The notes under the pieces were generated by a model. That model had not been told where the DNA came from, searched no databases, and saw only the letters and a program-made list of their open reading frames with translations. DNA of 38,337 bases, taken from NCBI GenBank assembly GCA_018335335.1, contig JAGXKG010000016.1:1-38337 (forward strand). Reading direction: 5' to 3'. The position numbers and the translations under genes were made by a program. Source of the stretch: Candidatus Thorarchaeota archaeon (GTDB taxonomy: Archaea > Asgardarchaeota > Thorarchaeia > Thorarchaeales > Thorarchaeaceae). Of the stretch, positions 1 through 9,603 are shown in pieces. The first letter of the stretch is position 1. Each line of letters starts with the position of its first letter.

Positions 1-24
1 GGGGAGAAAAATTTCTAACTCCAA

Positions 25-2880
25 TTAGGCATCCTCCTCTTCAAGTATGTTACTCAAGTCATCAGTTGGTTCTATTGGTTCTTTTTCCCCTTCGGGAAGT
101 GTAAGACCCAAATCTGAATCAGTACCAAGTTCAACACCGTCAAGATTGATTTCCATTTCTTCACCAGCCATTGATGCAAGATCAAAATCTTCGACAGCCC
201 GCTCACAATTTGGGCATACCTTCGCATTTTCTGGCAAAGCATACGAGCAGTAGACGCAGAATTCCTGTTCTTCGATTATCTTGTCAGCTAGAGCTTTATC
301 CCAATGTCCATACTCAAGAGCCTGAATGATATGCTCTCTAGTTATTACACCTTGGAAGAAATCATGCTCTGTCAATCTCTTGAAAACATTTACCAATATA
401 GAGGACAAATCGGGCTCTACAGGGATTGGAAGCCTTTTCGTCAGTAGCTTCTTAATCCATGGGGCGCCCCGTTTGAAGGCAAGGGCGGCTGTTCTGAGAA
501 ACTCGGGAACAAAGAAATTGCTGTAGGTTTCTTCGGAAAAGGCAATATTAGGTGCTAGGGTCATTCCTATTCCCGTCGAAAATAGCCAATAGTCCGGAGA
601 GATGATGATTCCATGAGCCTTATTCCCGGCATATGGAAGTTTTTCTGGTTCCATAAGGAATTCATTGAGTACACGCAGAGCTGGTAATGCAAATTTATGG
701 AATGTTGCTGGAAAATAGATAAATTGTGCCTGATTAATCGCTGACTTCAATAACGCTCCCGGATCAATAACTGCAGGAAAATCCAAGGGGAAATTGTCGA
801 GTCTGTCCTTCCAATCTTTTCTCCGAGCCTTGATTGTGACTCCCAGAATCTCATTCGCGATTTTGCGCATGGAATTCCGAGTTTCTTCTGTCAATTCAAG
901 GGTCTGATTATTGGCAACCATTCTCAGTTTGTAATAGCTATTCTTGACAGCTTTCAATCGTTTTCTTGCGTTTTCAACTCTGCGAGTGTACTTCCTCTCC
1001 AATTCTTCTGGAGAAGAAGCTTCAAGGTTATGTATTACTCTAACGCAACCTTCAAAATCTGAATCAATAAGAGAAAGTTGCTCTTGGGCAATATAGAGTG
1101 GCGGTACATCCACATCCGCAGCTGTTAGTACATCGAGAAGTCTGCTAGTGTAATCGTATTGATCTGTCGCATCTCGCGTTTGTTCGTTCACTGTACTCCA
1201 TAATTTGATCCATTTCCCTATTTGATTGACTTTCTTCTTGGGAGTTCCTGCATCTAACAATACGGATTGAAGACTAAGCAGAAATTCTTGGAAATCGCGA
1301 TTGTTTCCCTGGTCCAAAATTCTCCGATTTATGTTGACGCCAACAATATCGATAATGGAATCGAACGGAGGACCGTATAGCTTGAGCAAGGGCCCAATCT
1401 CATAGTTTTCGAACCCAAGATTTTCTGAGATTATATTGCCTATAGTATACCTTAGAATAGAATGGGCAGCAGTGTTCGAGGTGATTTTGGATACTGTCTC
1501 ATCATGCATGTTATCTATGAAGCTCAGAAGATTATCGCTTGGGATTTTTCTTTTTTGATAAAGATAGAAAATCTCCAAAACTGTTTGCTCATTGAATGCA
1601 ATACAAGGAAAAGAGGTTATGCCTTTTTTTCGGCAATACTCGAAAATATCCGGGGCTATGTCATACTCATAGAACGATTCATATTCGCCTTCCTTGATTT
1701 CCAGCAAAGATGAGATAATCTCTCCTTTTGCAGTATCATCAAGCCGATGCATGTTGATAAGAAACTCTACCATCTCGTATCGCTTCTCGAATGAAACCTC
1801 ATCCAGATTTTCCAAGGAAACAGGTATGGATTTATGTTTGTAGCCAAGTTCAATGAAATCCGAAAAGATGCTCTCCCATGTTTCAGGATCTTCTTCAAGC
1901 ACAAAAGACACGAATGAAACAGTTCGCATGATTGAATCTATAATAGGCTGATTTCCTACGCCTTGCAGCTCATACATGAATTTCTGTTTGTATTCATACG
2001 ACAATCCTTGGAAGATAGTTGTAATTTCTGAAAGTAAAGAGATTGATGAAACGTGGTTTCCTGGTTGCTCTTTCAAACCTTCAATGATTCTGCAAATAAA
2101 CGGAATTAATACATCGTGAAGGTACACGAGATTTTCGAGTTGTTGGATTATGTTTCCTAGCTTATCATAGTCATTTCGATTAATCTGGAGATTCCATTTC
2201 TCTTTCTCTATGATTCTTGAAAGGTTCCAACACTGTACCATGAAATCGTGGTTTACATGGTCCAAGCTAAAAGAATTAGATTCTATAGCATCTAGGACTA
2301 AAGATGTAAGTCTGGCAAGAAAAAGGGTGTGGTCGACATTTGCCAACAGCTGACAGAATCCTATTAGAAGCTGCTCTTCATCCTTCTCAAATTTTTCTGG
2401 AAAGACCTCATCTACTAGCTGCTCTAGTGCGTCAGCGGGATCATCTTTTCGTTTTGACTTCACATAGGATCGGTGAAGTGCGAAAAGGTTCCATAGAGGG
2501 GAACCTATTATCGGGGAGTACTCCTCAACCCCTTCTTGCTGGGCAACATGCTTGATAGTGTTCCTGATTTCAGCCTCCTTTCTTTTTTGCATCATAGGGA
2601 GATACACTTTCAGGTAGAAAACAACAGCAAACAAGGCCGCTATAAGTGAAATCAATGCGATAATCAGGTTGGAACCTATTCCATTTAGAAAGGGAATCTG
2701 AATCGTAAGTGGGAATCCAACAGCATATTTCCAGAGCAACGAAGTAGAAGCAATGAACCTGCCCATGAAATAGCTTGGTAAAATAGGAATGGAAATAATC
2801 GGTATCAACACCCTCCACCAGGACAAGAAATGTGAAACGTAAACAAAAAATGCCATGAATAGTAGAAAACCCCTCATCAT
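25..2880 (-). CDS. Large membrane protein with C-terminal zinc ribbon, unknown function
   Basis: I do not recognise the family. From the chosen ATG the protein is about 951 residues. The first ~95 residues hold about four hydrophobic segments, a basic stretch follows (KVYLPMMQKRKEAE), and a long, mostly helical soluble region with no familiar motif fills the middle. Near the C-terminus is a CX2C-X10-CX2C zinc ribbon (CVYC...CPNC, about plus-strand 208-260), then a very acidic tail. Topology suggests a membrane-tethered cytoplasmic protein. The ATG at 2880 is preceded by GGGAG with 8 nt spacing. The frame stays open to an ATG at 2991 (988 aa), but that would overlap the start region of divergent mutS and has no visible Shine-Dalgarno. 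The gene shares about 160 bp of upstream DNA with mutS. The reading frame is certain; function is unknown. Confidence 0.8.
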   Translation of the reverse strand: MMRGFLLFMAFFVYVSHFLSWWRVLIPIISIPILPSYFMGRFIASTSLLWKYAVGFPLTIQIPFLNGIGSNLIIALISLIAALFAVVFYLKVYLPMMQKRKEAEIRNTIKHVAQQEGVEEYSPIIGSPLWNLFALHRSYVKSKRKDDPADALEQLVDEVFPEKFEKDEEQLLIGFCQLLANVDHTLFLARLTSLVLDAIESNSFSLDHVNHDFMVQCWNLSRIIEKEKWNLQINRNDYDKLGNIIQQLENLVYLHDVLIPFICRIIEGLKEQPGNHVSSISLLSEITTIFQGLSYEYKQKFMYELQGVGNQPIIDSIMRTVSFVSFVLEEDPETWESIFSDFIELGYKHKSIPVSLENLDEVSFEKRYEMVEFLINMHRLDDTAKGEIISSLLEIKEGEYESFYEYDIAPDIFEYCRKKGITSFPCIAFNEQTVLEIFYLYQKRKIPSDNLLSFIDNMHDETVSKITSNTAAHSILRYTIGNIISENLGFENYEIGPLLKLYGPPFDSIIDIVGVNINRRILDQGNNRDFQEFLLSLQSVLLDAGTPKKKVNQIGKWIKLWSTVNEQTRDATDQYDYTSRLLDVLTAADVDVPPLYIAQEQLSLIDSDFEGCVRVIHNLEASSPEELERKYTRRVENARKRLKAVKNSYYKLRMVANNQTLELTEETRNSMRKIANEILGVTIKARRKDWKDRLDNFPLDFPAVIDPGALLKSAINQAQFIYFPATFHKFALPALRVLNEFLMEPEKLPYAGNKAHGIIISPDYWLFSTGIGMTLAPNIAFSEETYSNFFVPEFLRTAALAFKRGAPWIKKLLTKRLPIPVEPDLSSILVNVFKRLTEHDFFQGVITREHIIQALEYGHWDKALADKIIEEQEFCVYCSYALPENAKVCPNCERAVEDFDLASMAGEEMEINLDGVELGTDSDLGLTLPEGEKEPIEPTDDLSNILEEEDA

Positions 2881-3040
2881 AATGGGAACTCCCGCATCCG
2901 GATGTTGAATCTCGTTAGAGTTAATATTTCTTACTACACTTTGGCTTAGAATGGGGCATACCAACTTCAAGTCTGTCTCTCGAGCCTCCAAAACCTATTT
3001 CTTGGGAAACATCACCACTCTATTTCCTGAGAGGTCCAAT
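2881..3040. promoter_or_regulatory. Divergent promoter region between the zinc-ribbon membrane protein gene and mutS
   Basis: About 160 bp separate the two preferred starts. An AT-rich element (TTAATATTT, about 2921-2929) is the best TATA-like candidate and reads acceptably on both strands; it lies roughly 40-50 nt before the minus-strand ATG. The plus side ends in GAGGT at 3031-3035, the ribosome binding site of mutS. No clear operator was seen. The start sites are inferred from sequence only. Confidence 0.4.
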
Positions 3041-5638
3041 TTGAAGAAACTCACACCTATGCAGAGACAGTATCTGGAGCTCAAAAGACAACACCAAGAC
3101 TGTTTGCTATTATTCAGGCTGGGCGACTTTTACGAACTCTTCAACGCTGATGCCGAAATCGCCTCAGAAATCCTAGACATTGTCCTGACATCCCGAGGTG
3201 AAGGTGTAGATAGTTGGCCAATGTGTGGTGTCCCACATCACTCAGTAGAGCAGTACATAGCAGAGCTGCTTGAAGCCGGGCATACCGTCGCCCTAGCAGA
3301 TCAAGTAGAGGATTCTTCAGAAGCAAAAGGACTGGTCCGAAGAGAGGTGGTACGAGTAATCACTCCAGGTACCGTGCTGGAGAGCTCGATGCTTGAGAGT
3401 AGTGCAAACAACTACTTGACCGCCATGGTTGTCCACGAGGGAATGATAGGGCTTGCCGCAGTTGATATATCTACAGGAGAGTTCATAGCAACCGAGTTTG
3501 AAGCTGAACCTGATAGTGAGGAGGTCATGAGTGAGCTCGCTAGGTTGAATCCGTCTGAGCTTCTGTTGCCTGAGTCCATGGCCGGTGACAAGATTATCAA
3601 GGATTTGCGAGAGGACGTAAAGAAGGTAGATTTCAGAGAGGATTTGGAGTTCTCGGCCAGAACAGCAGAGCGGGCCGTCAAGGAGCAATTTGGTGTAACA
3701 ACTCTTGACGGATATGGCCTCGCTGACAAGCCCGTTGCACTCGGAGCTGCCGGTGCTATCCTGGCGTATCTCTCCGAGGTACATAGAGGACAGAAGGCGA
3801 CCTTGACCGGAATCAGCACATACTCTATTCAGGACCATATGACAATTGATGCGATTACCCAGCGCAATCTTGAACTAGTCAAGAATGCTAGAGATGGGTC
3901 TACCCGCGGCACCCTTCTTTCCGTCCTTTCTGAAACAAGTACTCCCATGGGTCGAAGAAAACTCAAACAGTGGATGCTTCAACCCCTCATGGACAGTAGC
4001 AGTATCAATGAGCGACTTGATGCGGTTGAAGAAATTGCGAGATCTGCACTGGTCAGAAAGAATATTGCTGAGAAGCTCGACAAGACTGGAGATTTCGAGC
4101 GTCTTGTGAGCAGGATTGCATTTGGTACAGCCAATGCCCGAGACTTGGTCTCTTTGAGAACTGTTCTTGCCAAGATTCCCGAAATACGGGAGATTCTCCA
4201 GAGCTGTGATTGTTCTATTCTGCAATCAGCTGCTGACTCCATTGATGCACTTGAGGATTTGAGAAACACGTTGAAAGAAGCAGTTGTTGATGATCCACCT
4301 GCCACTGTGAAAGAAGGAGGAATAATCAAAGAGGGCTACGATGAGCAACTAGACTCCATGAAATCAGAGATAGCGGCAGACAAGGAATGGATCAGATCTT
4401 TGCAGGGTAAGGAGCGAAAAAGAACCGGAATAAAATCGTTGAAAGTTGGTTACAATAAGGTGTTTGGATATTATTTGGAGGTTACCAATGCCAATACTGA
4501 CAAGGTTCCACCCGAGTATGAACGGAAACAAACACTAACCAATTCGGAGCGATATATCACTCCAGAGCTAAAAGAGAAGGAAGCCACTGTTCTTGCTGGA
4601 GAGGAGAAAATCAATCAGCTGGAATACGAGCTTTATGAGGATCTGAGAACAAAAGTGAAAAAACTGGTCGAGCCACTACGAAGGAATTCACAGGCTATTG
4701 CCCTTGCAGATGTCATTGTCTCATTAGCAGAAGTGGCAGTCAAGAGAGGATACAATCGACCGAAAATAGTGGAGGACAAAACCATCCGCGTGGTTGAAGG
4801 AAGACATCCTGCAATGGAAGTGGCTCTGGGTAGAAATGAATTTGTACCAAACAGCCTATCAATGGGCGAAGACGGAACTACGCTGTTGATTGTAACAGGG
4901 CCTAACATGGGAGGGAAGAGTACTTACATGAGACAGAATGCCCTTATTGTCCTTCTTGCTCAGATGGGGTCCTTTGTTCCTGCCAAGAGAGCCACAATAG
5001 GACTGGTCGATAGAATCTTCACAAGGGTGGGCGCTTTTGACGACTTAACAGCCAGCCAATCCACGTTCATGGTGGAGATGATCGAAACCGCGAATATCCT
5101 CAACAATGCCACCGAACGGAGCCTCGTTATTCTCGACGAAGTTGGTCGCGGTACAAGTACCTATGACGGTATGGCTCTTGCATGGGCAGTAGCTGAAGAG
5201 ATTGCCAAGATGAAGACACGAACACTCTTTGCCACTCATTATCATCATCTGACTCAGATGGCTGAAGACTATCATGGTATCAAAAACGTACATACCCTAG
5301 CAAAAGAAGCGGGCGACGATATTGTTTTTCTCTACAAGGTAGTTGGAGGGCCTACTGACGAAAGCTATGGTGTGCATGTGGCATCCTTGGCAGGAGTACC
5401 TGAGCCTGTAGTAAGCAGAGCAGCAGAAATGCTGGTAAGATTTGAGAATGAAAAACCCGTGGCAGTGACCGGAGAATCAAGCGAAGAACCTGTTGTGAAG
5501 CAGATGAGTCTCGAACCATTGACTGTGGAAGATCCGATTTTAGAAGAAATCAAGCATATGGATTTAGACAGAACAACACCCATAGATTCACTTCTTGCTC
5601 TAAGAGAATTTCAAGAAAGAATCCGTGATAGGGAATAA
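3041..5638 (+). CDS. mutS: DNA mismatch repair protein MutS (bacterial MutS1 type)
   Basis: Recognises mismatches and small loops and recruits MutL. I place the start at TTG 3041 (865 aa, usual length for MutS1), because GAGGT lies 5 nt upstream and MutS proteins normally begin just before the MQRQYLELK-like segment; the frame is open back to ATG 2951. The mismatch-reading F-Y-E motif is at residues 30-32 (GDFYELF). The ATPase has Walker A GPNMGGKST near residue 620, the DDLTASQSTF segment, Walker B LVILDEVGRGTS and FATHYHH. All of these are intact, so the enzyme should be functional. The C-terminal tail carries QMSLEPL (5501-5521), where bacterial MutS proteins have the sliding-clamp motif, followed by the usual short helical domain (PILEEIKHMDLDRTTP). 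A phosphodiesterase gene follows after 51 bp. Confidence 0.96.
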   Translation: MKKLTPMQRQYLELKRQHQDCLLLFRLGDFYELFNADAEIASEILDIVLTSRGEGVDSWPMCGVPHHSVEQYIAELLEAGHTVALADQVEDSSEAKGLVRREVVRVITPGTVLESSMLESSANNYLTAMVVHEGMIGLAAVDISTGEFIATEFEAEPDSEEVMSELARLNPSELLLPESMAGDKIIKDLREDVKKVDFREDLEFSARTAERAVKEQFGVTTLDGYGLADKPVALGAAGAILAYLSEVHRGQKATLTGISTYSIQDHMTIDAITQRNLELVKNARDGSTRGTLLSVLSETSTPMGRRKLKQWMLQPLMDSSSINERLDAVEEIARSALVRKNIAEKLDKTGDFERLVSRIAFGTANARDLVSLRTVLAKIPEIREILQSCDCSILQSAADSIDALEDLRNTLKEAVVDDPPATVKEGGIIKEGYDEQLDSMKSEIAADKEWIRSLQGKERKRTGIKSLKVGYNKVFGYYLEVTNANTDKVPPEYERKQTLTNSERYITPELKEKEATVLAGEEKINQLEYELYEDLRTKVKKLVEPLRRNSQAIALADVIVSLAEVAVKRGYNRPKIVEDKTIRVVEGRHPAMEVALGRNEFVPNSLSMGEDGTTLLIVTGPNMGGKSTYMRQNALIVLLAQMGSFVPAKRATIGLVDRIFTRVGAFDDLTASQSTFMVEMIETANILNNATERSLVILDEVGRGTSTYDGMALAWAVAEEIAKMKTRTLFATHYHHLTQMAEDYHGIKNVHTLAKEAGDDIVFLYKVVGGPTDESYGVHVASLAGVPEPVVSRAAEMLVRFENEKPVAVTGESSEEPVVKQMSLEPLTVEDPILEEIKHMDLDRTTPIDSLLALREFQERIRDRE

Positions 5639-5689
5639 ACCACCAACCGAGATTCTCTGTTGATTACGTGCTAAGGCTTTAATCATTCG

Positions 5690-7531
5690 ATGGGGGTTGA
5701 GACGAATATGGCACAAAGGCATAAATTGCTCCTTATGGGAGTGGATCAAGCGATACCCTGCTTCATCAATAGATTTGTTGAAGACGGAACAATGCCCAAC
5801 CTTGCAAGACTGATAGAGCGAGGAGTAAGGGGTAGAGCACTCTCGTGTTTCCCACCAGATACACCAACAAACTGGGTCACTGTGGCAACCGGTGCGAATG
5901 TCGAAAGACACGGTGCCACAAGTTTCTATCTTCACATGCCGGGAGAACCGTTTGAAGAGGGACTTAGAAAGCAAAACCGGTCAAGGAGCCAGCTGAGAAA
6001 ATACGCCACAGCAGAATTCCTTTGGGATGTTGTTGACCAAGCTGGAATCCGTTCATTTGTTGTCAACTATCCAGCTGGCTGGCCAAGTGTTCTTGAGAAT
6101 GGAATCATGAGTCGATTGGTATGGGAAATTCCAGATCCGCGTCCACGCATTCTATCTCCAGCCAAAATCAAGGAAGTACAGATTGAGTCAGCTCTATCGG
6201 GATTTGAAATAGTTGAAGGCGTATCTGCACGACTAATTGAAATCAATAATGAGAAGAAATATCGAATGGTCATACCCGAGAAGACAGAGAAACTGGAAGA
6301 AGGCGAATGGAGTTCATGGTTGGAATCTGAGATGAAAACAGATTCTGAAGCTATACCTTGCATTTGCAAGGCCAAATTAGAAGATATAGAAAAGGATACC
6401 GTATCAATCCTGATTGGAACCGTATACAGCCTTACCGGCTGGGCGAACCCTGATTCGTTTGGTCGGGAACTGATTCAAAACGTGATGGAGCCAGAACTCA
6501 TCGCTGGAATGGACAAGGATGTCGAATACTGGTTCCAAGGTTCAACCGCAGATTATCTAGAAGAGGCTGAACAAGAAGCAAGGCTGGTGGGACGCACAGT
6601 CAAGTATGCCAAACAAAAACATGATTGGCAAGTTTGTATGTTCCATATTCATTTTCTTGATAGTGTCAATCACAAGGAACTTGCGTATCTCCACGAGGGG
6701 TCGCCTTTGTATGAAGAAGAAGCCTCTGGAACTGCACTTGAGAACGTTCGAAAGGCGTATGAACTAATCGATGACTTGCTGGGTATGCTTCTTGATTCAG
6801 TAGTTGATGATGATACAGTTGTAGCATTTCTTTCCGATCATGGGGCAATACCTGCTTGGAAAATGGCAAATATTCCAAAGGCATTAGTCGATGCTGGATT
6901 GTTATCCTACAAAGATGAGAATGGTAAAACACTAAGTGTTGATTGGAGCAAGACGAAAGCGTTTGCATATCTCGAACCGCCGTATGTTTGGGTAAATAAA
7001 GTCGGACGTGATCCGCACGGCATTGTCGAAGACGAAGAATACGATAGCGTCAGAGAGAAGATAATTGAAGCACTTGAATCGATGCGCGACCCTGAAAGTG
7101 GAAAAAGGATTGTGAAGATTGCCTTGCGACGAGAGGAGGCCGATTTTCTAGGGCAGAACAGCGACCGTGTTGGTGATGTAGTTTTTGCTCTAAATCCGCC
7201 ATACGAGTTGTTCGATGGGAATGCTGAAGAACTCGATATCTCAGAAATCCAACCTGAATTCTTGGAGAGAAGTTTGGCATTTCCGGCTGCCGAATGTCTT
7301 GGTGCACATGCTTACTACTTGCCAACTACGCGCTTTGGGCCCTACAGCATAGATGTTCCACTCATATTAGCTGGTCCTGGAATCAAGAGCAATGTGGAAT
7401 TTGAGAATTCCTTCAATTTGGTTGATGTTGCACCCACCTTAGCATATCTCCTGGGAGTACGAAGGCCAAAAGATTCGCAGGGAAGGATTCTGCATGAAAT
7501 CCTCGAAAAATTCAACTGTAGAAGTCATTAG
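5690..7531 (+). CDS. Alkaline phosphatase superfamily phosphodiesterase / nucleotide pyrophosphatase-like protein
   Basis: A 613-residue member of the type I phosphodiesterase/nucleotide pyrophosphatase group, metal-dependent hydrolases of phosphate mono- and diesters. Visible active-site elements are the N-terminal metal Asp (LLLMGVDQA), the nucleophile region PPDTPTNWVTVATG with a Thr, a second metal site HFLDSVNHK, the SDHG motif (FLSDHGAIP) and a late His (GAHAYYL). The last ~70 residues (IDVPLILAGPGIK, VDVAPTLAYLLG) match the usual C-terminal strands of this superfamily. There is no signal peptide, so it should act in the cytoplasm. The substrate cannot be read from sequence. ATG 5690 gives the longest form; ATG 5708 (MAQRHK) is equally plausible. 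It lies 51 bp after mutS and 43 bp before the oxidoreductase gene. Confidence 0.85.
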   Translation: MGVETNMAQRHKLLLMGVDQAIPCFINRFVEDGTMPNLARLIERGVRGRALSCFPPDTPTNWVTVATGANVERHGATSFYLHMPGEPFEEGLRKQNRSRSQLRKYATAEFLWDVVDQAGIRSFVVNYPAGWPSVLENGIMSRLVWEIPDPRPRILSPAKIKEVQIESALSGFEIVEGVSARLIEINNEKKYRMVIPEKTEKLEEGEWSSWLESEMKTDSEAIPCICKAKLEDIEKDTVSILIGTVYSLTGWANPDSFGRELIQNVMEPELIAGMDKDVEYWFQGSTADYLEEAEQEARLVGRTVKYAKQKHDWQVCMFHIHFLDSVNHKELAYLHEGSPLYEEEASGTALENVRKAYELIDDLLGMLLDSVVDDDTVVAFLSDHGAIPAWKMANIPKALVDAGLLSYKDENGKTLSVDWSKTKAFAYLEPPYVWVNKVGRDPHGIVEDEEYDSVREKIIEALESMRDPESGKRIVKIALRREEADFLGQNSDRVGDVVFALNPPYELFDGNAEELDISEIQPEFLERSLAFPAAECLGAHAYYLPTTRFGPYSIDVPLILAGPGIKSNVEFENSFNLVDVAPTLAYLLGVRRPKDSQGRILHEILEKFNCRSH

Positions 7532-7574
7532 AAGCAAATCTTCGGGATAATTGGAAGTAGAAGGATGATACCTG

Positions 7575-8708
7575 ATGGAGAAACTCAAAGACATTCGGAT
7601 TGGCATCATCGGAGTTGGGCTGCTTGGAAACATACATAATCAAGCAATTCAGACAATCGTAAGAGGACCGTATTTCAGTGACGAGATTACTATCACATTA
7701 GAAGCTGTCTGCGATACACGGAAAGAGCATGTACTGGAATACGCAGAACAGTGGGATGTGCCCCACGCATTCACTGATTGGCATGACGTGATAGCAGCCG
7801 ACCAGATCAATACAGTGTACATTGCTACGCCTACTTATTCTCATAGGGATATTTTCGTGGGTGCAGCAAATACAGGAAAGCACATCTTCGTACAGAAGCC
7901 TCTGGCATTTACAGCAGCGGATATTCAAGACATGATCGAAGCCAGAAACAGAAATGATATTCTTGTTCAGGTTGGACATAGTCTCCGAAATCATCCAGGC
8001 TTCTGGGGAGTCCGTCGTATCTGTCGTAATGAGGAATATCAAGCAAAAATGGGGCGGCTCTTCAATGTGCATTTCAGATCTGACCAAGAGAAGCCGTACA
8101 CTGGTGCAGGGTTTCATCCGTCTACATGGCGACGCGACAAGAAGAAGGCACATGCAGGAACATTGTATGAGCATTCGATTCATGATTTCGACATGCTGAG
8201 ATACTGGTTCGGTGATAGATACCGATTTGGTGAGGTATTTGCCAAGGCCAAGTATTTCTTCGAAGTGGACGGTATCGAAGATTCAGTAGGCGTCCTAGCT
8301 CAGATGACACACAAAGAGGGGGATACTGGTGCAACTCTGGCACTCACCGCCGTATGGCATAACATACACCGCGATGCAAGGCACATTGAGGTCTTCTGGG
8401 AAAACGCTCATCTGGAAGTGAAGTATTCGTTACTAGACTTCACCGGATTCTTGGAAGTCAAAGGGAGTGAAACTATTAAATTCAACCAGGACAAGCTTGA
8501 TCAAGAATACCGAGTAGCGATTGGCTATGGGAATCCACCAGGGTTATGGTTGAAGAACTACGGCTACGAGACACTCCTCTTTCTCGAATCGCTTACCAAA
8601 GCGAGACCGCATCCACTAGTTGCGTCTCTTGAGGATTCTCAGCGTTCACATGAAATCGTTGAAGCCTGTTATGAGTCATCAAGAAGTCATCAGCCAATCA
8701 GTCTTTGA
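7575..8708 (+). CDS. Gfo/Idh/MocA family NAD(P)-dependent oxidoreductase
   Basis: A 377-residue dehydrogenase-type protein. The N-terminal Rossmann fold starts with GIIGVGLLGNIHN, giving the GxGxxG-like dinucleotide loop, followed by ATPTYSH and VQKPLAF, the family EKP motif with Gln in place of Glu. The C-terminal half has the usual alpha/beta substrate domain, with GTLYEHSIHDFDMLRYWFG matching the active-site helix that carries conserved H and D residues. Members oxidise or reduce sugars, inositols or related polyols; which one is not readable. The neighbours (phosphodiesterase, Rpe, transaldolase) fit sugar or polyol metabolism. The ATG has a weak AAGGATG upstream. Confidence 0.9.
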   Translation: MEKLKDIRIGIIGVGLLGNIHNQAIQTIVRGPYFSDEITITLEAVCDTRKEHVLEYAEQWDVPHAFTDWHDVIAADQINTVYIATPTYSHRDIFVGAANTGKHIFVQKPLAFTAADIQDMIEARNRNDILVQVGHSLRNHPGFWGVRRICRNEEYQAKMGRLFNVHFRSDQEKPYTGAGFHPSTWRRDKKKAHAGTLYEHSIHDFDMLRYWFGDRYRFGEVFAKAKYFFEVDGIEDSVGVLAQMTHKEGDTGATLALTAVWHNIHRDARHIEVFWENAHLEVKYSLLDFTGFLEVKGSETIKFNQDKLDQEYRVAIGYGNPPGLWLKNYGYETLLFLESLTKARPHPLVASLEDSQRSHEIVEACYESSRSHQPISL

Positions 8709-8805
8709 AGGTTCACTTGGCAATGCTATATCGACTCTAGTATCAGCAACGAATCATATATACGTAGGCAGGTGTGTAATTCCACCTAGAAAGGCTTGAC
8801 TCAAA

Positions 8806-9468
8806 ATGGAAGTAATAATATCCCCATCCATACTCTCAGCCGATTTCGCTCATCTTGAAGAAGACATAAGAAGAGCCGAAGCAGGGAATCCAGACTATTT
8901 CCACCTTGATATCATGGATGGTCATTTCGTGCCGAATATCTCGTATGGGCCGATTATGGCCAAAACAATGAAGAGAATAACAGATAAGCCACTAGATGCA
9001 CATTTGATGATTACGAACCCTGACAAGTATATTCCGGACTTCATCGATGCAGGGGTCGAAATTATCTACCCGCAGATTGAAGTCACCTATGACATATACA
9101 GAACAGTTCAGCTGATAGTCGACCTTGGTGCAAAAGCAGGAATCACATTAAATCCAGGAACGCCGGTAGATCAAGTTATTCCCTTGCTTGATCTTATCGA
9201 TTACATCATGATTATGAGCGTTTGTCCTGGCTTTAGCGGTCAAGAATTCATTGGCTCCTCCGTACCCCGAATTAGAGAACTTAGAAAGATTCTTGATGAG
9301 CATAAACCTCAGGTTAAGATAGCTGTCGACGGAGGCGTGGGGGTATCGAACATTGGTCAACTCCATGCCGCAGGAGCTGAATTCTTCATAGCTGGTTCAG
9401 CTATCTTCAAAGCAAAGCACATTGACCACGCAATCATTCAGCTTCGAGAAGCTGCAAAAACCACGTGA
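8806..9468 (+). CDS. rpe: Ribulose-phosphate 3-epimerase
   Basis: Interconverts ribulose 5-phosphate and xylulose 5-phosphate in the non-oxidative pentose phosphate route. The 220-residue TIM barrel has every family signature: ISPSILSADF, the metal and catalytic segment HLDIMDGHFVPN, DAHLMI, the phosphate loop CPGFSGQEF, AVDGGVG with the catalytic Asp, and GSAIF at the C-terminus. Length is typical. It is preceded by about 97 bp of spacer, so it may have its own promoter; AATCATATATACG about 45-60 nt before the ATG is TATA-like. Together with the short transaldolase further along it suggests a working, possibly partial, pentose phosphate pathway. Confidence 0.96.
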   Translation: MEVIISPSILSADFAHLEEDIRRAEAGNPDYFHLDIMDGHFVPNISYGPIMAKTMKRITDKPLDAHLMITNPDKYIPDFIDAGVEIIYPQIEVTYDIYRTVQLIVDLGAKAGITLNPGTPVDQVIPLLDLIDYIMIMSVCPGFSGQEFIGSSVPRIRELRKILDEHKPQVKIAVDGGVGVSNIGQLHAAGAEFFIAGSAIFKAKHIDHAIIQLREAAKTT

Positions 9469-9603
9469 ATTACAGCTTCCACATTTCAGAAGCTAAAATG
9501 ATACTCTCGGGTCGAATGAAAAGATTTCATATGGAACCAACATTCTCTTAAACCATCTTAGTCTGTCAGTTTTTTTAGACGCAAATCTTACTGTTATCAG
9601 GAA

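Noticed and set aside
3317-4908. Minus-strand frames of 90-170 codons inside mutS
   Set aside because: They are shadows of a fully conserved mutS sequence on the other strand, with no start signals of their own.
7561-7580. GATGATA and CTGA elements like a C/D box RNA
   Set aside because: The elements are only a few bases apart, too close for a C/D RNA, and they overlap the start of the oxidoreductase gene.
9474-9494. Hairpin AGCTTC/GAAGCT after rpe as a terminator
   Set aside because: Only a 6-bp AT-rich stem and no T-tract directly after it.
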